A DNA stretch of 43,593 bases from a virus (IMGVR_UViG_3300033888_000029:1-43593); one strand, 5' to 3'; positions 7,342 to 16,649 are shown, numbered from the stretch's first letter. The notes: a model not told the origin generated them from the letters alone. Program-made: numbers and translations.

Positions 7342-7755
7342 ATGACCCCTCTATCCACTGGCCCCGGCAACCAAGTGAACACCCCCACCGGCGCTTTCAC
7401 TGATCGCGCGGTAGCCTCGCTGTTGGCTGGTCCTTACGTTCCGATTACCGCCTCGGGCGCGATCAATCCTCACCTTCCCGGCAAGTACGTTGTTACCGAT
7501 GCTGCTGCAGCTGCATTGACTTTGGCCGCGCCGACGGTGGGCGCAGATGATGGCGTGCTGATCGAGATTCTTTCGCTCACAGCTTACGCCCACACCATCA
7601 CCACGCCCGCCGCGGGCGACATTCGCGACGGCAACACGAGCGACCACGACACGGTGATGACCTTCAACGCGCATATTGGAGCCTTGTGCATCCTCGAAGC
7701 CTACCAAGGCGTGTGGTACGTGCGCGCCGAACTGGGCTGTTCGCTGTCGAGTTAA
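7342..7755 (+). CDS. Putative head decoration or fibre protein
   Basis: 137 residues with AGGAG before ATG 7342. It has beta-rich, small-residue-rich sequence: SGAINPHLPGKYVVTDAAAA, then alternating hydrophobic strands and a closing ILEAYQGVWYVRAEL. This layout resembles small phage decoration or head-fibre proteins that begin with a Gly-x-Tyr-x-(Val/Ile)-T strand. There are no catalytic residues. The intergenic spaces on both sides are short (33 and about 110 bases). Role inferred. Confidence 0.6.
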   Translation: MTPLSTGPGNQVNTPTGAFTDRAVASLLAGPYVPITASGAINPHLPGKYVVTDAAAAALTLAAPTVGADDGVLIEILSLTAYAHTITTPAAGDIRDGNTSDHDTVMTFNAHIGALCILEAYQGVWYVRAELGCSLSS

Positions 7756-7864
7756 CGGTGTTCTCGGCGCTACACGTTCCTTCGGATAGGCGCAAGCGCC
7801 GGGATCGGGGCTGTAGTTCCTCCCTGTCACTACTACAGCTCCGGTAATGTTTTGGAGATTTTGT

Positions 7865-8233
7865 ATGCCCTGGACTCGTCGCCAAGTTCGTTATCTCGAA
7901 TCGAGCGGTTCGCCGCTCACGTCTTCGCAGAAAGACAAGATGAATGCCGAGTTGCATGCCGATCCCTCACTCGGACATAACAAGAAAGGTTCCTCAGCCA
8001 TGCAAAAAGCACCGTTTCACCGCACCGAGATTACCCACCACGACGACGGCTCGCACACCGTCGAGCATATTCCCCACATGAAATCGGCCGGCAAGAGCGG
8101 CGCCTTCATGGAAAGCGGCCAAGCGACCACTTATTCCGCTCCAGATGGCGAAGCGCTGATGGGCAAACTGCACGAGCATCTAAAGCTTGACGGCCCCGAG
8201 GAAGAGTTGGAAGAAAAGGACCTGAAAGCCTAG
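7865..8233 (+). CDS. Conserved small phage protein, unknown function
   Basis: 122 residues starting MPWTRRQVRYLESSGSPLTS, a start seen in phage proteins encoded between terminase and portal. TTGGAG precedes ATG 7865; an ATG six codons upstream is in frame but has no signal. His-rich middle (HRTEITHHDDGSHTVEHIPH) and an acidic C-terminus (PEEELEEKD). It ends directly at the start of the next gene. Possibly structural; unknown. Confidence 0.65.
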   Translation: MPWTRRQVRYLESSGSPLTSSQKDKMNAELHADPSLGHNKKGSSAMQKAPFHRTEITHHDDGSHTVEHIPHMKSAGKSGAFMESGQATTYSAPDGEALMGKLHEHLKLDGPEEELEEKDLKA

Positions 8234-8779
8234 ATGCCCGCCGTCACCCTCAAGGATCGCCAGCGCATCAACCATGAGTTGAAGACGCTGGGTTTCGGCG
8301 GCTTGGAAGATCGCAACCTGTACGCTCAGATTGCGACCCTCTACAAGACGCACGACTCTTTTCGTGGGTTGCTCATGTCCACTGCGCCCGCGGAGCGGCG
8401 AAAAGCCTATGAATGCTTGAAGCTCCACCTTTCGTTCACGCCGCGATCGCTCGAAGATTACGAAATGGAAGTGAAGCAGAGGGCGGAGCGGGAGCAGTGG
8501 GACGTTTGGGATGGTTCGGCTTTCCCGAAGCCGTTCAAGCCTGGGGAAATCAAGAGCGAAGAGCACCGATTGGCAGAGGCAGCAACCGAGGCAATCAAAC
8601 TCTCTGAAGCCAAGGGATTTCTGACGCTTGGATGTGTTCGATGTACCCGCGAACAAGGTTATTCCGGTAAGACTCGCAAAGCAGCATTCAAAGATGCGCA
8701 CCGCGACGGCTGGCGGGCGAGTGAACATCCGCCGGAAATGGTCTGTCCGGCCTGCGCGCCAAAAACCATCATTCAATGA
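8234..8779 (+). CDS. Protein with C-terminal zinc-finger-like motif
   Basis: 181 residues. The N-terminal two thirds are helical (DRQRINHELKTLGFGG..., ERRKAYECLKLHLSF). The C-terminal part has CVRC (about 135-138) and CPAC (about 171-174), which could bind one zinc ion. The start abuts the preceding stop, and the end overlaps the portal gene by ATGA. No family recognised. Coupling to the portal gene suggests a head-assembly role. Confidence 0.65.
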   Translation: MPAVTLKDRQRINHELKTLGFGGLEDRNLYAQIATLYKTHDSFRGLLMSTAPAERRKAYECLKLHLSFTPRSLEDYEMEVKQRAEREQWDVWDGSAFPKPFKPGEIKSEEHRLAEAATEAIKLSEAKGFLTLGCVRCTREQGYSGKTRKAAFKDAHRDGWRASEHPPEMVCPACAPKTIIQ

Positions 8780-10977
8780 AACCCCCCGAACCCAAAGAGA
8801 TCAGGGAAGCCTACGCCGACTACCGCTCAGAGTGGCAGGATATTCGCGAGCAGGGCCGCCTCGATATGCAGTCCATCAGCATCGAAGGCCCCTGGACGGC
8901 GGAAGATCGCGCCCAAAGGAAAGACGCTGGCCGCCCCTGTGTTCACCTCGACCAGATCAATCAATTTCTCAATCAGACCATCGGCAACGTTCGCAAAAGC
9001 AAGCGCTCAGTGAAAGCCATGCCGAAGGGCGATGGTGCTAACGACAAAGACGCCAAGAATCGTTCCAACCTCATCATGGGAATTGAGGAACGGTCGCAGG
9101 CCCAGCCCGTTTATCTGAATGCTTTTGAAAGCATGATTGAGCGCAGTTATGGCTTCGCCGTGATCCGCACTGAGTACAAGGACGACGACAGCTTCGACCA
9201 GGAAATTATTGTCAAGCCGGTGATGAACCCGGACTGTGTACTTCTCAATCCCACTTACAAACAGCCCGACGCTTCCGACGTTTCCGACGGCTTCCTTTTG
9301 GAACTCGTTCCGAAAAAGGAATTTAAGCGCCTTTACCCCAAGGCGAAAATCACCGACTTTACGAGCGATGCCGACCCCCATCTCTCCGACTGGATCAAAG
9401 ATAAATTCGTGCAGCGTGCCGAGTATTGGATGGTGCAGCACGAAACCGACATGCTGTTGCTAGTCGAAACCGAAAAAGGCCCGGTTATCTTTCGCGAAGA
9501 CGAGTGGAAGGCCGCGCAGGAAGCCGGAATCAAGGGGACAGTCAAGCGGGACCGCAAAATCCAGATCCCCAAAGTCATGCAGTATCTGACCAACGGTTTC
9601 GAGATTCTCGACGATGTTCCATGGGCCGGAACGCGCATCCCGATTATTCCCTGTTTCGGGCCGGAGCGTTGGACCACCGAAGGCGGCAACAGCAAGCGCG
9701 AACTGCTCTCCATGGTTCGCTTCGCGCGCGATCCGCAGATGCTGTATGACTTCCTCGCCACCCAGGAGTGCGAAGAGGCGGGCATGGTGCCCAAAACGCC
9801 CTTCATCGGCTACAAGGGACAATTTGAGTCGGATGCCGAAGTTTGGGAAGAGCTGACCAAAGTTCCCCACGCGATCGCTCAGGTTGATGTGATGATCGAC
9901 GGCGTAACCGGGCAAGTTCTCCCGATCCCCACGCGCCCGCAATACGAACCTAACTTTCAGCAGTACGAGCTGGCGAAAGACTCTGCCGGCCGTTCTCTGC
10001 AAGCCGCGATGGGCATCACTCCCCTGCCCGACGCTGCCCAACGTAGGAATCAGAAATCCGGCGTGGCCCTCGAAAAGATTGACGACATGGAATCGCTCGG
10101 CGCCTTTCACTTCGTGGACCGCTATGAGAACTGCTTCCTGCACAACATGGGCTGGCAGATCAATGAATTGATCGAACCGATCCTCGACACCCAGCGCGAA
10201 ATGCCCGTGACTCAACCCGACGGCTCCCGCAGTTTGGTGCATGTCATCGGAAACACCTCGCATCCGATTGACGAACAAGGTAATTATGACGTGCAGGATG
10301 TTCCCGAGGACCACATTCACACCGGCAAAGGCGATTTCGATGTAACCATTTCTACCGGGCCGAGCTATCAGTCGGAACGCGAAGAGCAAGCGGCATTCGT
10401 CGATCAACTGATTGAGAACATGCCGAATATGCCGCAGCCCGGAACCCCGGCGGCCAAGGTACTCGCGCTCGCCATTCGGATGCGGCCCGACCTCGGACCT
10501 ATCGGCCAGCAGATCGCCGAAGTCTTCGACCCGCCCGCCCCATCGAATCTTCCACCGGAGGCCCAAGCCGTCGTTTCTCAACTTCAGGCGCAGTTGCAGC
10601 AAGTGCAGCAGGAAGCCGCGGGCCTACATGCCGAGCACGCCGGGAAAGTTCTCGAACAGCAGACGAAATTGTTGCTCCAGCAAATGAAGGAAGACGGCGA
10701 CAACCAGCGCGCGCAATTGGCGAACGACATTAAAGTGCTGATCGCGGAAATCACCGCCAAGAATCAGAACGCCGCGCAAGAGATGGAGATGTACAAAGCC
10801 TTCTGGGTCGAAAACCATGGTGCCGCCCACGAAGCCGGGATGCAGGCCGCCGAACATGAGCACGCGCAAGGGTTGGCAGACCAGCAGGCTACGTTGCAGC
10901 AGCAAACGCAGGATTCGGATCAGGCCCATCAACAGGCGATGGCGCAGAACACACAGCCCAATCAAGGCCAAGTTTAG
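8776..10977 (+). CDS. Portal protein (P22-like)
   Basis: 733 residues, the size of P22 gp1 and its relatives. The N-terminal region has EIREAYADYRSEWQDIREQG and VHLDQINQFLNQTIGNVRK, followed by the SKRSVKAMPK segment, all characteristic of P22-type portals; the crown and stem regions follow. The C-terminal 150 residues are very Gln/Ala-rich (QLQAQLQQVQQEAAG...) and probably form the helical barrel. It makes the dodecameric ring through which DNA enters and leaves. It lies upstream of the scaffold and coat genes as in P22. Confidence 0.9.
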   Translation: MKPPEPKEIREAYADYRSEWQDIREQGRLDMQSISIEGPWTAEDRAQRKDAGRPCVHLDQINQFLNQTIGNVRKSKRSVKAMPKGDGANDKDAKNRSNLIMGIEERSQAQPVYLNAFESMIERSYGFAVIRTEYKDDDSFDQEIIVKPVMNPDCVLLNPTYKQPDASDVSDGFLLELVPKKEFKRLYPKAKITDFTSDADPHLSDWIKDKFVQRAEYWMVQHETDMLLLVETEKGPVIFREDEWKAAQEAGIKGTVKRDRKIQIPKVMQYLTNGFEILDDVPWAGTRIPIIPCFGPERWTTEGGNSKRELLSMVRFARDPQMLYDFLATQECEEAGMVPKTPFIGYKGQFESDAEVWEELTKVPHAIAQVDVMIDGVTGQVLPIPTRPQYEPNFQQYELAKDSAGRSLQAAMGITPLPDAAQRRNQKSGVALEKIDDMESLGAFHFVDRYENCFLHNMGWQINELIEPILDTQREMPVTQPDGSRSLVHVIGNTSHPIDEQGNYDVQDVPEDHIHTGKGDFDVTISTGPSYQSEREEQAAFVDQLIENMPNMPQPGTPAAKVLALAIRMRPDLGPIGQQIAEVFDPPAPSNLPPEAQAVVSQLQAQLQQVQQEAAGLHAEHAGKVLEQQTKLLLQQMKEDGDNQRAQLANDIKVLIAEITAKNQNAAQEMEMYKAFWVENHGAAHEAGMQAAEHEHAQGLADQQATLQQQTQDSDQAHQQAMAQNTQPNQGQV

Positions 10978-11019
10978 CTCTTCTCGCCCCCGCAGCGTAA
11001 AGCGGAAAAAAGGAAAATC

Positions 11020-12159
11020 ATGAGCACACCCGCCGTCACTAAGGAAGCCTCGGCAGTTTCCACTCCCGATCGCGAACCCACATCTCGCTTTCTGCCGACT
11101 GGCAAAAACTACCGACTCACCGGCGAATTGCCGGAAAAGTTGGACGTTGCCGCCACGCAGTTAGTGGATGATGGTGAGCACGTTCCCGCCGTGATCCGCG
11201 AAGAGCGGGAAAAAGAAACTCAAGTTCCGCCAGTGAAAGAGGGAGAATCGGCGACTCCCAATGCATCCGAAACCGCTGCGGGCTCGGAACCCGCGAAACC
11301 TGCACAGAAGACGGCAGCGACCAGCGAAAACCGCTGGGCGAAGATCACCCGTGAAAATCGCGAACTGCGCGAACGTCTGGAACGCCTCGAAAAACCCCCT
11401 CAGCGTGAAACCGTGCAGGAATCGCAACCTGCAACCGAGACAAAGCCAAAAACCAATCTCAAGCCCAAGATCGACGACGTAGACCCGAAAACCAACCAGC
11501 CGAAGTTTAAATCCTTTGCCGAATATGAAGAGGCAAAAGATCAATGGTTGGTGGAAGAGGGCGAACGCCGGGCCGTGGAGAAGTTTTCGCAGACGACGCA
11601 AGCGAGCGAGCAGGATCGACAAAGGCAAGCGATACAGCAGGGTCTGACCGAGCATGTCACAAAACAGCGTGAAGTTCACCCGGACTACGACGCCACCATG
11701 GAAGCCGCGTTGGGAACGAAAGAAGCCGACGGCCGTTCTGCGATTTTCTATCAAGACGGCTCGCACTTCGATCGCTTCTTTCTCGCGCAACCGGATCGCG
11801 GCGTCTCGTTGCTGTATCACCTCGCCAAAAACATCGACGATCCAGCGATTCGTGAGATTTTCGCGCGCAATCCGCAAGGCACCGATTACAAGCTCGGCCA
11901 GATTGAGCAAATTTCGCGCCTTGCCGTGCTCGCGAATACTTATCTCAGCGGCGAAGCCAAGCCCAATGCGAAGTCTGCTGTTACCGAAACAACTTCTGTG
12001 AAACCCGTGACCCAGGCCCCTCGGCCTCCCCACCAAACTTCCGGCAAGGGAGCGGTGGGAAAAGATCCCGTCGCCGAGGCCCTCGAAACCGGCGACTCCG
12101 AGAGCTATATACGCGAAGAAAACCGCCGTGCTCTCGAACGTCGCAAAAAAGGAAAATAA
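11020..12159 (+). CDS. Putative scaffolding protein
   Basis: 379 residues immediately before the coat gene, the slot of P22 gp8. It is charged and helical, with disordered Glu/Pro/Lys-rich parts (residues 60-160), a coiled-coil segment (ENRELRERLERLEKPPQ) and a Lys/Arg-rich C-terminus (ENRRALERRKKGK). P22-type scaffolds bind coat through a basic C-terminal helix-turn-helix, which this ending would suit. The start is preceded by AAAGGAAAA. No enzymatic motif. Assignment by position and composition. Confidence 0.75.
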   Translation: MSTPAVTKEASAVSTPDREPTSRFLPTGKNYRLTGELPEKLDVAATQLVDDGEHVPAVIREEREKETQVPPVKEGESATPNASETAAGSEPAKPAQKTAATSENRWAKITRENRELRERLERLEKPPQRETVQESQPATETKPKTNLKPKIDDVDPKTNQPKFKSFAEYEEAKDQWLVEEGERRAVEKFSQTTQASEQDRQRQAIQQGLTEHVTKQREVHPDYDATMEAALGTKEADGRSAIFYQDGSHFDRFFLAQPDRGVSLLYHLAKNIDDPAIREIFARNPQGTDYKLGQIEQISRLAVLANTYLSGEAKPNAKSAVTETTSVKPVTQAPRPPHQTSGKGAVGKDPVAEALETGDSESYIREENRRALERRKKGK

Positions 12160-13404
12160 ATGGCCAACCAGTTTCTCAACACTTCCTGGATCTCGATGGA
12201 AGTGCTCCGCAACCTCAAGAACGCTTTGAAGGTGGCGGAGTATTTCAGCACCGACTGGGAGAAGGACTACAACAAAACCTTCGCCGTCGGCACCACCATC
12301 CAGGTCAAATTCCCGCAACAGTTCCTGATCCGCGACGGCCTCGGTTACAACCCGCAAGGCATCGACCGGATTTCAACCACCATCTCGCTCGACCAACCTT
12401 TTGGCATCGACTTTCAGTGGGACGATTACGAAGCCGCCGTCAAAGCCGAACGCTCCGAAGAGGAAATCAAGGAGCAATACCTCGAACCGGCAGGGGTGCA
12501 GATCGCGCAAGAAATCGACTCGAAGGCTGCTTTCTTCGCCAAAAACAACACCTCGCAGATCGTCGGCATTTTGGGATCGGACCCGACCTCGGTCAAGTTC
12601 CTTGACGATGCCCGCGCCCGGCTCTTGCAAAAGGCCGCGCCTCCGGGAAAACGCTGCGCCTTGGTCTCGTCTTCGATGCAGACCAACTCGATCAACACGC
12701 CCGTGACTTCACTTTTCCAACCGAGCGATGAAATCACCATGGCGTTCAAGGAAGGCGCGCTGGGGCGGCTGAAAGGCTTCGACGTTTTCGAGGAGCAGTC
12801 GCTGTACTCGCAAACCGCCGGAACTTGGGCGGGAGCAGTCACCGTGCATGGCGCAGGCCAGAGCGGAACCTCGCTTGCGATTAGCTGCACCGCCAGCGAC
12901 ACCTTCAACCAGGGCGACAAGTTCTCCATTTTGAACGTCAACATGGTGAACCCGCGCACCCGGAGAAGTCCCGGACCACTGACCCCGCAGACTTTCACCA
13001 TAACTCAGTCGTTGGTTGGCTTGGGTTCTGGCAACGCGGCCGATGTGCTGCAAATCCTGCCCGCGATCTACGGGCCGGGCTCGCAGTACCAGAACGTCGA
13101 TGTGCTGCCCGCGGATACGGCGGCGATGACGCTCTTCCCCGGAACCCAATCCCCGAACGGCGTGACCGGCACCATCGGCCTCGCTCTGACTAAGCAGGCA
13201 TTCGCCATCGTCGGAATGAGATTCTATCTGCCGAAGGCGGTCGAAGCGCGTTCGCAGGCGGAAGACAAGCAAACCGGGATTCCGGTGCGCTTCGTCAAAG
13301 CCTGGGACCCGGTTCGGTCCATGCAAATCCACCGTTTTGACACTTGCTGCGGTTTCGGCAACCTGTACCAGGACAACGGTGCAGTAGCGATTCTGGGAGC
13401 CTAG
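12160..13404 (+). CDS. Major capsid protein (P22 gp5-like)
   Basis: 414 residues, close to the 430 of P22 coat. It starts MANQFLNTSWISMEVLRNLK and continues with TFAVGTTIQVKFPQQF, then SLDQPFGIDFQWDDYE, the N-arm and E-loop pattern of the gp5 family. The segment around 235-300 would be the family's insertion domain. The protein directly follows the scaffold gene without a gap. It builds the icosahedral head with the HK97 fold. Confidence 0.9.
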   Translation: MANQFLNTSWISMEVLRNLKNALKVAEYFSTDWEKDYNKTFAVGTTIQVKFPQQFLIRDGLGYNPQGIDRISTTISLDQPFGIDFQWDDYEAAVKAERSEEEIKEQYLEPAGVQIAQEIDSKAAFFAKNNTSQIVGILGSDPTSVKFLDDARARLLQKAAPPGKRCALVSSSMQTNSINTPVTSLFQPSDEITMAFKEGALGRLKGFDVFEEQSLYSQTAGTWAGAVTVHGAGQSGTSLAISCTASDTFNQGDKFSILNVNMVNPRTRRSPGPLTPQTFTITQSLVGLGSGNAADVLQILPAIYGPGSQYQNVDVLPADTAAMTLFPGTQSPNGVTGTIGLALTKQAFAIVGMRFYLPKAVEARSQAEDKQTGIPVRFVKAWDPVRSMQIHRFDTCCGFGNLYQDNGAVAILGA

Positions 13405-13471
13405 GAAAAGGAGATTTCCCGCACCTGGTTGTACGGTGTTGTACGTACATTCCAATCGGGAGACAAAAACC

Positions 13472-14275
13472 ATGAAAAAACTTACTATTACTCTCTCGCT
13501 CATCCTGGCTTTGGTGATTGCCGCGCCGTTCTACCAAATTTACCAAGCGCACGCCCAAGCCACTGCCACCAACCTTTTACTCACCGCCACCAGCCTTTCG
13601 GCGTCGGTGACGCAATCGACCACTACCTTTACGGTAGCTTCGGCCACCGGCATTACCGCGAATACAACCCTGCTTTACATCGAAGACGGCACCGGGGGCA
13701 ACTCCGAAGCCGTATTTGTCAACTCGGTCAGTGGCACAAGGATCGGCGTGACGCGAGGTTACAACGGCACGCAGGCCAATGCGCACTTGTCCGGCTCGGT
13801 GGTGCTGGCAGGACCGCCGAATTATTTTGTCGCGGTCGATCCCTCTGGCTCTTGTACCGCTTCAGCTTCGGTCACGCCCACGGTGAATATTCAAAGCGGG
13901 CGGCAGTGGATTTGCTCCAGCATCACAGCTTCATGGGTGCCGGGCTTTTTCAATGAGGCAAAACCTGCCGGCGTGACCTTCGCGGTCGCTGCGGTTTCGG
14001 GCGGCGCGGCGGTCAATCCATCGGGCCCGCTGTTCCACGTTACCGGGACCAGCGGTTACTCCATCACGGCTTGGGGCTCATCGGCTACGCTGGGTCTACT
14101 TGGCGGTGGCGGATCGGCCACTCAGCCTTACGGCGCGCCGTTCTGCACCATTCCCGACGCTACCTGGGTCACGACTGCGACCAATAACATCGCGCTCGCA
14201 TCTACTGCGGTCGTGAACAAAAAGCTGTGTTTCACGTTTGACGGAACGAATAAGAAATATTTCCCGTCGTATTAG
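13472..14275 (+). CDS. Putative head or decoration protein with a signal peptide
   Basis: 267 residues. ATG 13472 is preceded by GGGAG; an in-frame ATG 12 codons upstream has no signal. Residues 1-28 form a classic Sec signal peptide (MKKLTITLSLILALVIAAPF..., cleavage likely at AHA|QA). The mature part begins with TSLSASVTQSTTTFTVASAT, then LYIEDG and VTRGYNGTQANAHLSGS. This arrangement occurs in phage head or neck decoration proteins. Four Cys residues could form disulfides. A signal peptide on a gene next to the coat gene is unexpected, because such virions assemble in the cytoplasm. Confidence 0.75.
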   Translation: MKKLTITLSLILALVIAAPFYQIYQAHAQATATNLLLTATSLSASVTQSTTTFTVASATGITANTTLLYIEDGTGGNSEAVFVNSVSGTRIGVTRGYNGTQANAHLSGSVVLAGPPNYFVAVDPSGSCTASASVTPTVNIQSGRQWICSSITASWVPGFFNEAKPAGVTFAVAAVSGGAAVNPSGPLFHVTGTSGYSITAWGSSATLGLLGGGGSATQPYGAPFCTIPDATWVTTATNNIALASTAVVNKKLCFTFDGTNKKYFPSY

Positions 14276-14294
14276 CAACGCTGTTTAGTCTCAC

Positions 14295-14345
14295 GCAAGG
14301 GAGGCGTCGCGCTTGCCTCCAGGCCGGCGCTTCCCTTGCCTTTTT
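14295..14345 (+). terminator. Terminator-like hairpin after head genes
   Basis: GCAAGGGA (14295-14302) pairs with TCCCTTGC (14332-14339), followed by five T. A second possible inner stem is GGAGGC with GCCTCC. It would end or attenuate transcripts after the coat and decoration genes, keeping their products more abundant than the tail-hub genes downstream. Confidence 0.6.
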
Positions 14346-14371
14346 CACTCTTCACCCAGGAGAATATCGCC

Positions 14372-15109
14372 ATGGACCCAGAGACTTCGCTTAATCCGCC
14401 GCAAGAAAACTCCTTTGATCTGCGCACGCATGAGATTTACCACGGCGTAGACCTTGCCGAGAAAACCGATTACCGCGGCGACCAGATTCCAGCAGTTACA
14501 ATCGCAGCCGCCGGAACCGGCTATGCCATCAACGCCACGGGTACGATTCCCGGCGAGGGCGTTATCTACACCGTCACCGCCATCGGAGACAACGGAGCGG
14601 TGACTGCGGTTTCCATTTCTCCCCAGCATCGTCGGTTACTCAACGACCGCTCTCGCGCCAATGTTGCGACGACAGTGACCACGGGCTCGGGAGATGGCGC
14701 GCTCAGGCTCAACCTCATCGCTAGGGATTCCGGGCAGAGAGTACTCCACGCCAACCCGTTTTTCCTCTCTCGCACCAAGGCGACCCACTACGGCGACCAG
14801 ATTCAGTTCGCCACGCATCCCAACCGATCGTTATCCATCTTCGACGCCACGGTGCTTTGCGCTTGGCTCGCGTTCCTGATCGATGACGACAAAGCGGTCG
14901 GCGTCGAACTCGACAACTTGCGCCAACGACCCTACGTGAAAGCGGTGGCTGCGCCTCACGAAACCGAAGCGCAAGATTTGCAGACGGGAAGGCCCATCGA
15001 AACCGAAATGTATGAGCCGGTCCCCATCGACTCGCAGACGGGAACGCCAGTCGAAACCGAGAACTTCGACCCGAGTCCATTCGTCATGCCCGAAACGGTC
15101 GCAGAGTAA
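14372..15109 (+). CDS. Virion protein candidate carrying a shared beta module
   Basis: 245 residues, GGAG before ATG 14372. Residues 45-117 are a beta-rich module (AGTGYAINATGTIPG, YTVTAIGDNG, SGDGALRLNL) that recurs twice in the gp10-like protein at 16653. Residues 120-190 contain HANPFFLSRTKATHYGDQIQ-like sequence without a known motif. The C-terminus repeats QTG-x-P-(I/V)-ETE twice. Its position between coat and gp4 suggests a decoration or head-completion role. No family recognised for the rest. Confidence 0.65.
   Translation: MDPETSLNPPQENSFDLRTHEIYHGVDLAEKTDYRGDQIPAVTIAAAGTGYAINATGTIPGEGVIYTVTAIGDNGAVTAVSISPQHRRLLNDRSRANVATTVTTGSGDGALRLNLIARDSGQRVLHANPFFLSRTKATHYGDQIQFATHPNRSLSIFDATVLCAWLAFLIDDDKAVGVELDNLRQRPYVKAVAAPHETEAQDLQTGRPIETEMYEPVPIDSQTGTPVETENFDPSPFVMPETVAE
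14504..14722 (+). repeat. Shared coding module, copy 1
   Basis: It encodes about 73 residues homologous at protein and visibly at DNA level to the two tandem modules at 17079-17522. Common frame: G-x-GYAI-x-x-TGTI, then YTVTAI, then a GDGAL-x-LN(L/I) end. Confidence 0.75.
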
Positions 15110-15131
15110 AAGGCGACACAGGAAAGGAACA

Positions 15132-15335
15132 ATGAAAAAGCCATCGCGCAAACTCAAAGTCAAGAAAGTAACACCGCTCGCCAAGGGCGTGCACCACGTC
15201 GAACTGGAACTGTATAACGCGCCTCCCTTGCCGGCCGCTCCGATTCCCGAGGCGGTAATCGAGTTGCCTCCTCCGACGGACGTTCCCGAGGAGCAACGCC
15301 ACTGGTACGACTGGATCGTCAAAGCGGTCGCCTAA
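15132..15335 (+). CDS. Small protein, unknown function
   Basis: 67 residues; AGGAAAGG precedes ATG 15132. Basic N-terminus (MKKPSRKLKVKKV), a Pro-rich middle (PPLPAAPIPEAV) and a Trp-containing end (EEQRHWYDWIVKAVA). It may bind a partner with its C-terminal helix. No family recognised. Confidence 0.6.
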   Translation: MKKPSRKLKVKKVTPLAKGVHHVELELYNAPPLPAAPIPEAVIELPPPTDVPEEQRHWYDWIVKAVA

Positions 15336-15431
15336 CTCGTGCCCTTGAACGAAGCTACCCGCAAGCCGCGTCGTGAGCGTACCACGCTCGAAGCGCAGCT
15401 TGCGGGAACTCACACCCAAAAGGAACCTTCC

Positions 15432-15815
15432 ATGTCCCAGAATTCTTTTCTCAGCGACAAAACCGGGATCGATGCACTGAGCCCGGCGCAGAAAGCCGCG
15501 CTACTCGACGAGTTGCAGCGAAGCGCCCCGGTGGGCCGCGAAATCGACCTCTCGAAGCCGGTCACTCCGCGTTACGTCCACCAGGAATTCCCCAAAACGG
15601 TCTATCACCACGAATCGGGCGATGTACTCACGGTGGGCGACGAACGGATGTTGAAGGCAGCCGAGAGACGCAGCTTCAAGAATCAACCTTCGCCGAATTA
15701 TGACTATTCGCGGATCGTCAACGGCCGCGCCGCCAAGAAAAGCGCCCCACCGCCGCGTGCTCATAGCCTGACCGACGAAGAGATCGCGGAACTCGACGCC
15801 GCCGACGCCAAGTAA
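15432..15815 (+). CDS. Small structural-region protein, unknown function
   Basis: 127 residues from ATG 15432 with AAGGAA upstream; the frame opens earlier at 15339 without a ribosome site. Starts MSQNSFLSDKTGIDALSPAQ and is acidic at its C-terminus (LTDEEIAELDAADAK). No motif recognised. It lies between the module-bearing gene and the gp4-like gene. Confidence 0.6.
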   Translation: MSQNSFLSDKTGIDALSPAQKAALLDELQRSAPVGREIDLSKPVTPRYVHQEFPKTVYHHESGDVLTVGDERMLKAAERRSFKNQPSPNYDYSRIVNGRAAKKSAPPPRAHSLTDEEIAELDAADAK

Positions 15816-15821
15816 CAACCC

Positions 15822-16649
15822 ATGCCGATCTCCCCTCCAATTACGCCCCCGGCCCCGCTCAGCTATAGGGTGCTCGATCTCTGCGCCGACGCTCTGATCG
15901 AGATCGGAGCGCTCTCTCCCGGAGAAGTTAACAATGTTCCGCCGGACGAAGCGCAGTGGGCCTTTCGCAAACTCAACGACTTGATCGATGAGTGGAGCGC
16001 GCGCAAAGCCTACGTCTATTCCTATGTTTTCAGCGTGTACACGCTGGTGGCTGGGTTGAGTCCCCACACCGTCGGACCTTCGGGACTGGCGACATTTTCA
16101 ACGAATGGCTTGCCGCGTCCGGTGCGCCTTGAATCGGCGGCGCTTTTACTGAATACCGGGACACCGGGCCTGGTCGATTTGCCCATGAACGTTCGCGATC
16201 ATACCTGGTGGGCACTGAATCAGGTCAAGCAGATTCAGACCAACGTCCCGACCGATGTTTATTACGATCCAACCTTCCCCGATGGCTCGCTTTATTTCTG
16301 GCCAATGCCGAACTCACAACAGCAAGTGCGGTTGCAGTTCTGGACCGCGATCTCGCAGTTTGTCACCATCCAAGATCCCATCGGCGGACCTGGCGGACCG
16401 GGAACTTTGCCCCCCGGCTGGCGCAATGCGCTGAAACTGACGCTCGCTGAAAACCTACTCTCCGGTTCTAATCGCGGGGAGAATCCCAGCCTCAATATTG
16501 CGGCGCTGCGCGCGCGGAAAGCGGTGCTCTCCGCGAATGACAAGTCTCCTCGAATATCAACTCAGGATAGTGGAATGCCAAGATCGGGGAAAGCGAAACC
16601 GGATTTCAATTGGGCTTCAGGTTCAGGTCCTGGGGGACCTCCCGAGTAA
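15822..16649 (+). CDS. Tail accessory factor (P22 gp4-like)
   Basis: 275 residues. The N-terminal stretch CADALIEIGALSPGEVNNVP, followed by AQWAFRKLNDLIDEWSARK, is the helical signature of gp4-type head-tail adaptors, which bind the portal ring and close it after packaging. A YYDPTFPDGSLYFWPMP strand region follows (residues 145-165), as in relatives. The C-terminus is Gly/Pro-rich and disordered. It is followed by the gp10-like gene, the same order as in P22. Confidence 0.8.
   Translation: MPISPPITPPAPLSYRVLDLCADALIEIGALSPGEVNNVPPDEAQWAFRKLNDLIDEWSARKAYVYSYVFSVYTLVAGLSPHTVGPSGLATFSTNGLPRPVRLESAALLLNTGTPGLVDLPMNVRDHTWWALNQVKQIQTNVPTDVYYDPTFPDGSLYFWPMPNSQQQVRLQFWTAISQFVTIQDPIGGPGGPGTLPPGWRNALKLTLAENLLSGSNRGENPSLNIAALRARKAVLSANDKSPRISTQDSGMPRSGKAKPDFNWASGSGPGGPPE

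Noticed and set aside
9460-10602. 380-residue open frame on the minus strand
   Set aside because: It lies opposite the portal gene, which has clear homology; the composition is that of a mirror frame in GC-rich codons.
11161-12357. 398-residue open frame on the minus strand
   Set aside because: Antisense to the scaffold and coat genes; Phe/Leu/Arg-rich mirror translation without a start signal.
13440-13449. Perfect palindrome TGTACGTACA before the signal-peptide gene
   Set aside because: Short, and no second copy nearby; could be a binding site but nothing supports it.
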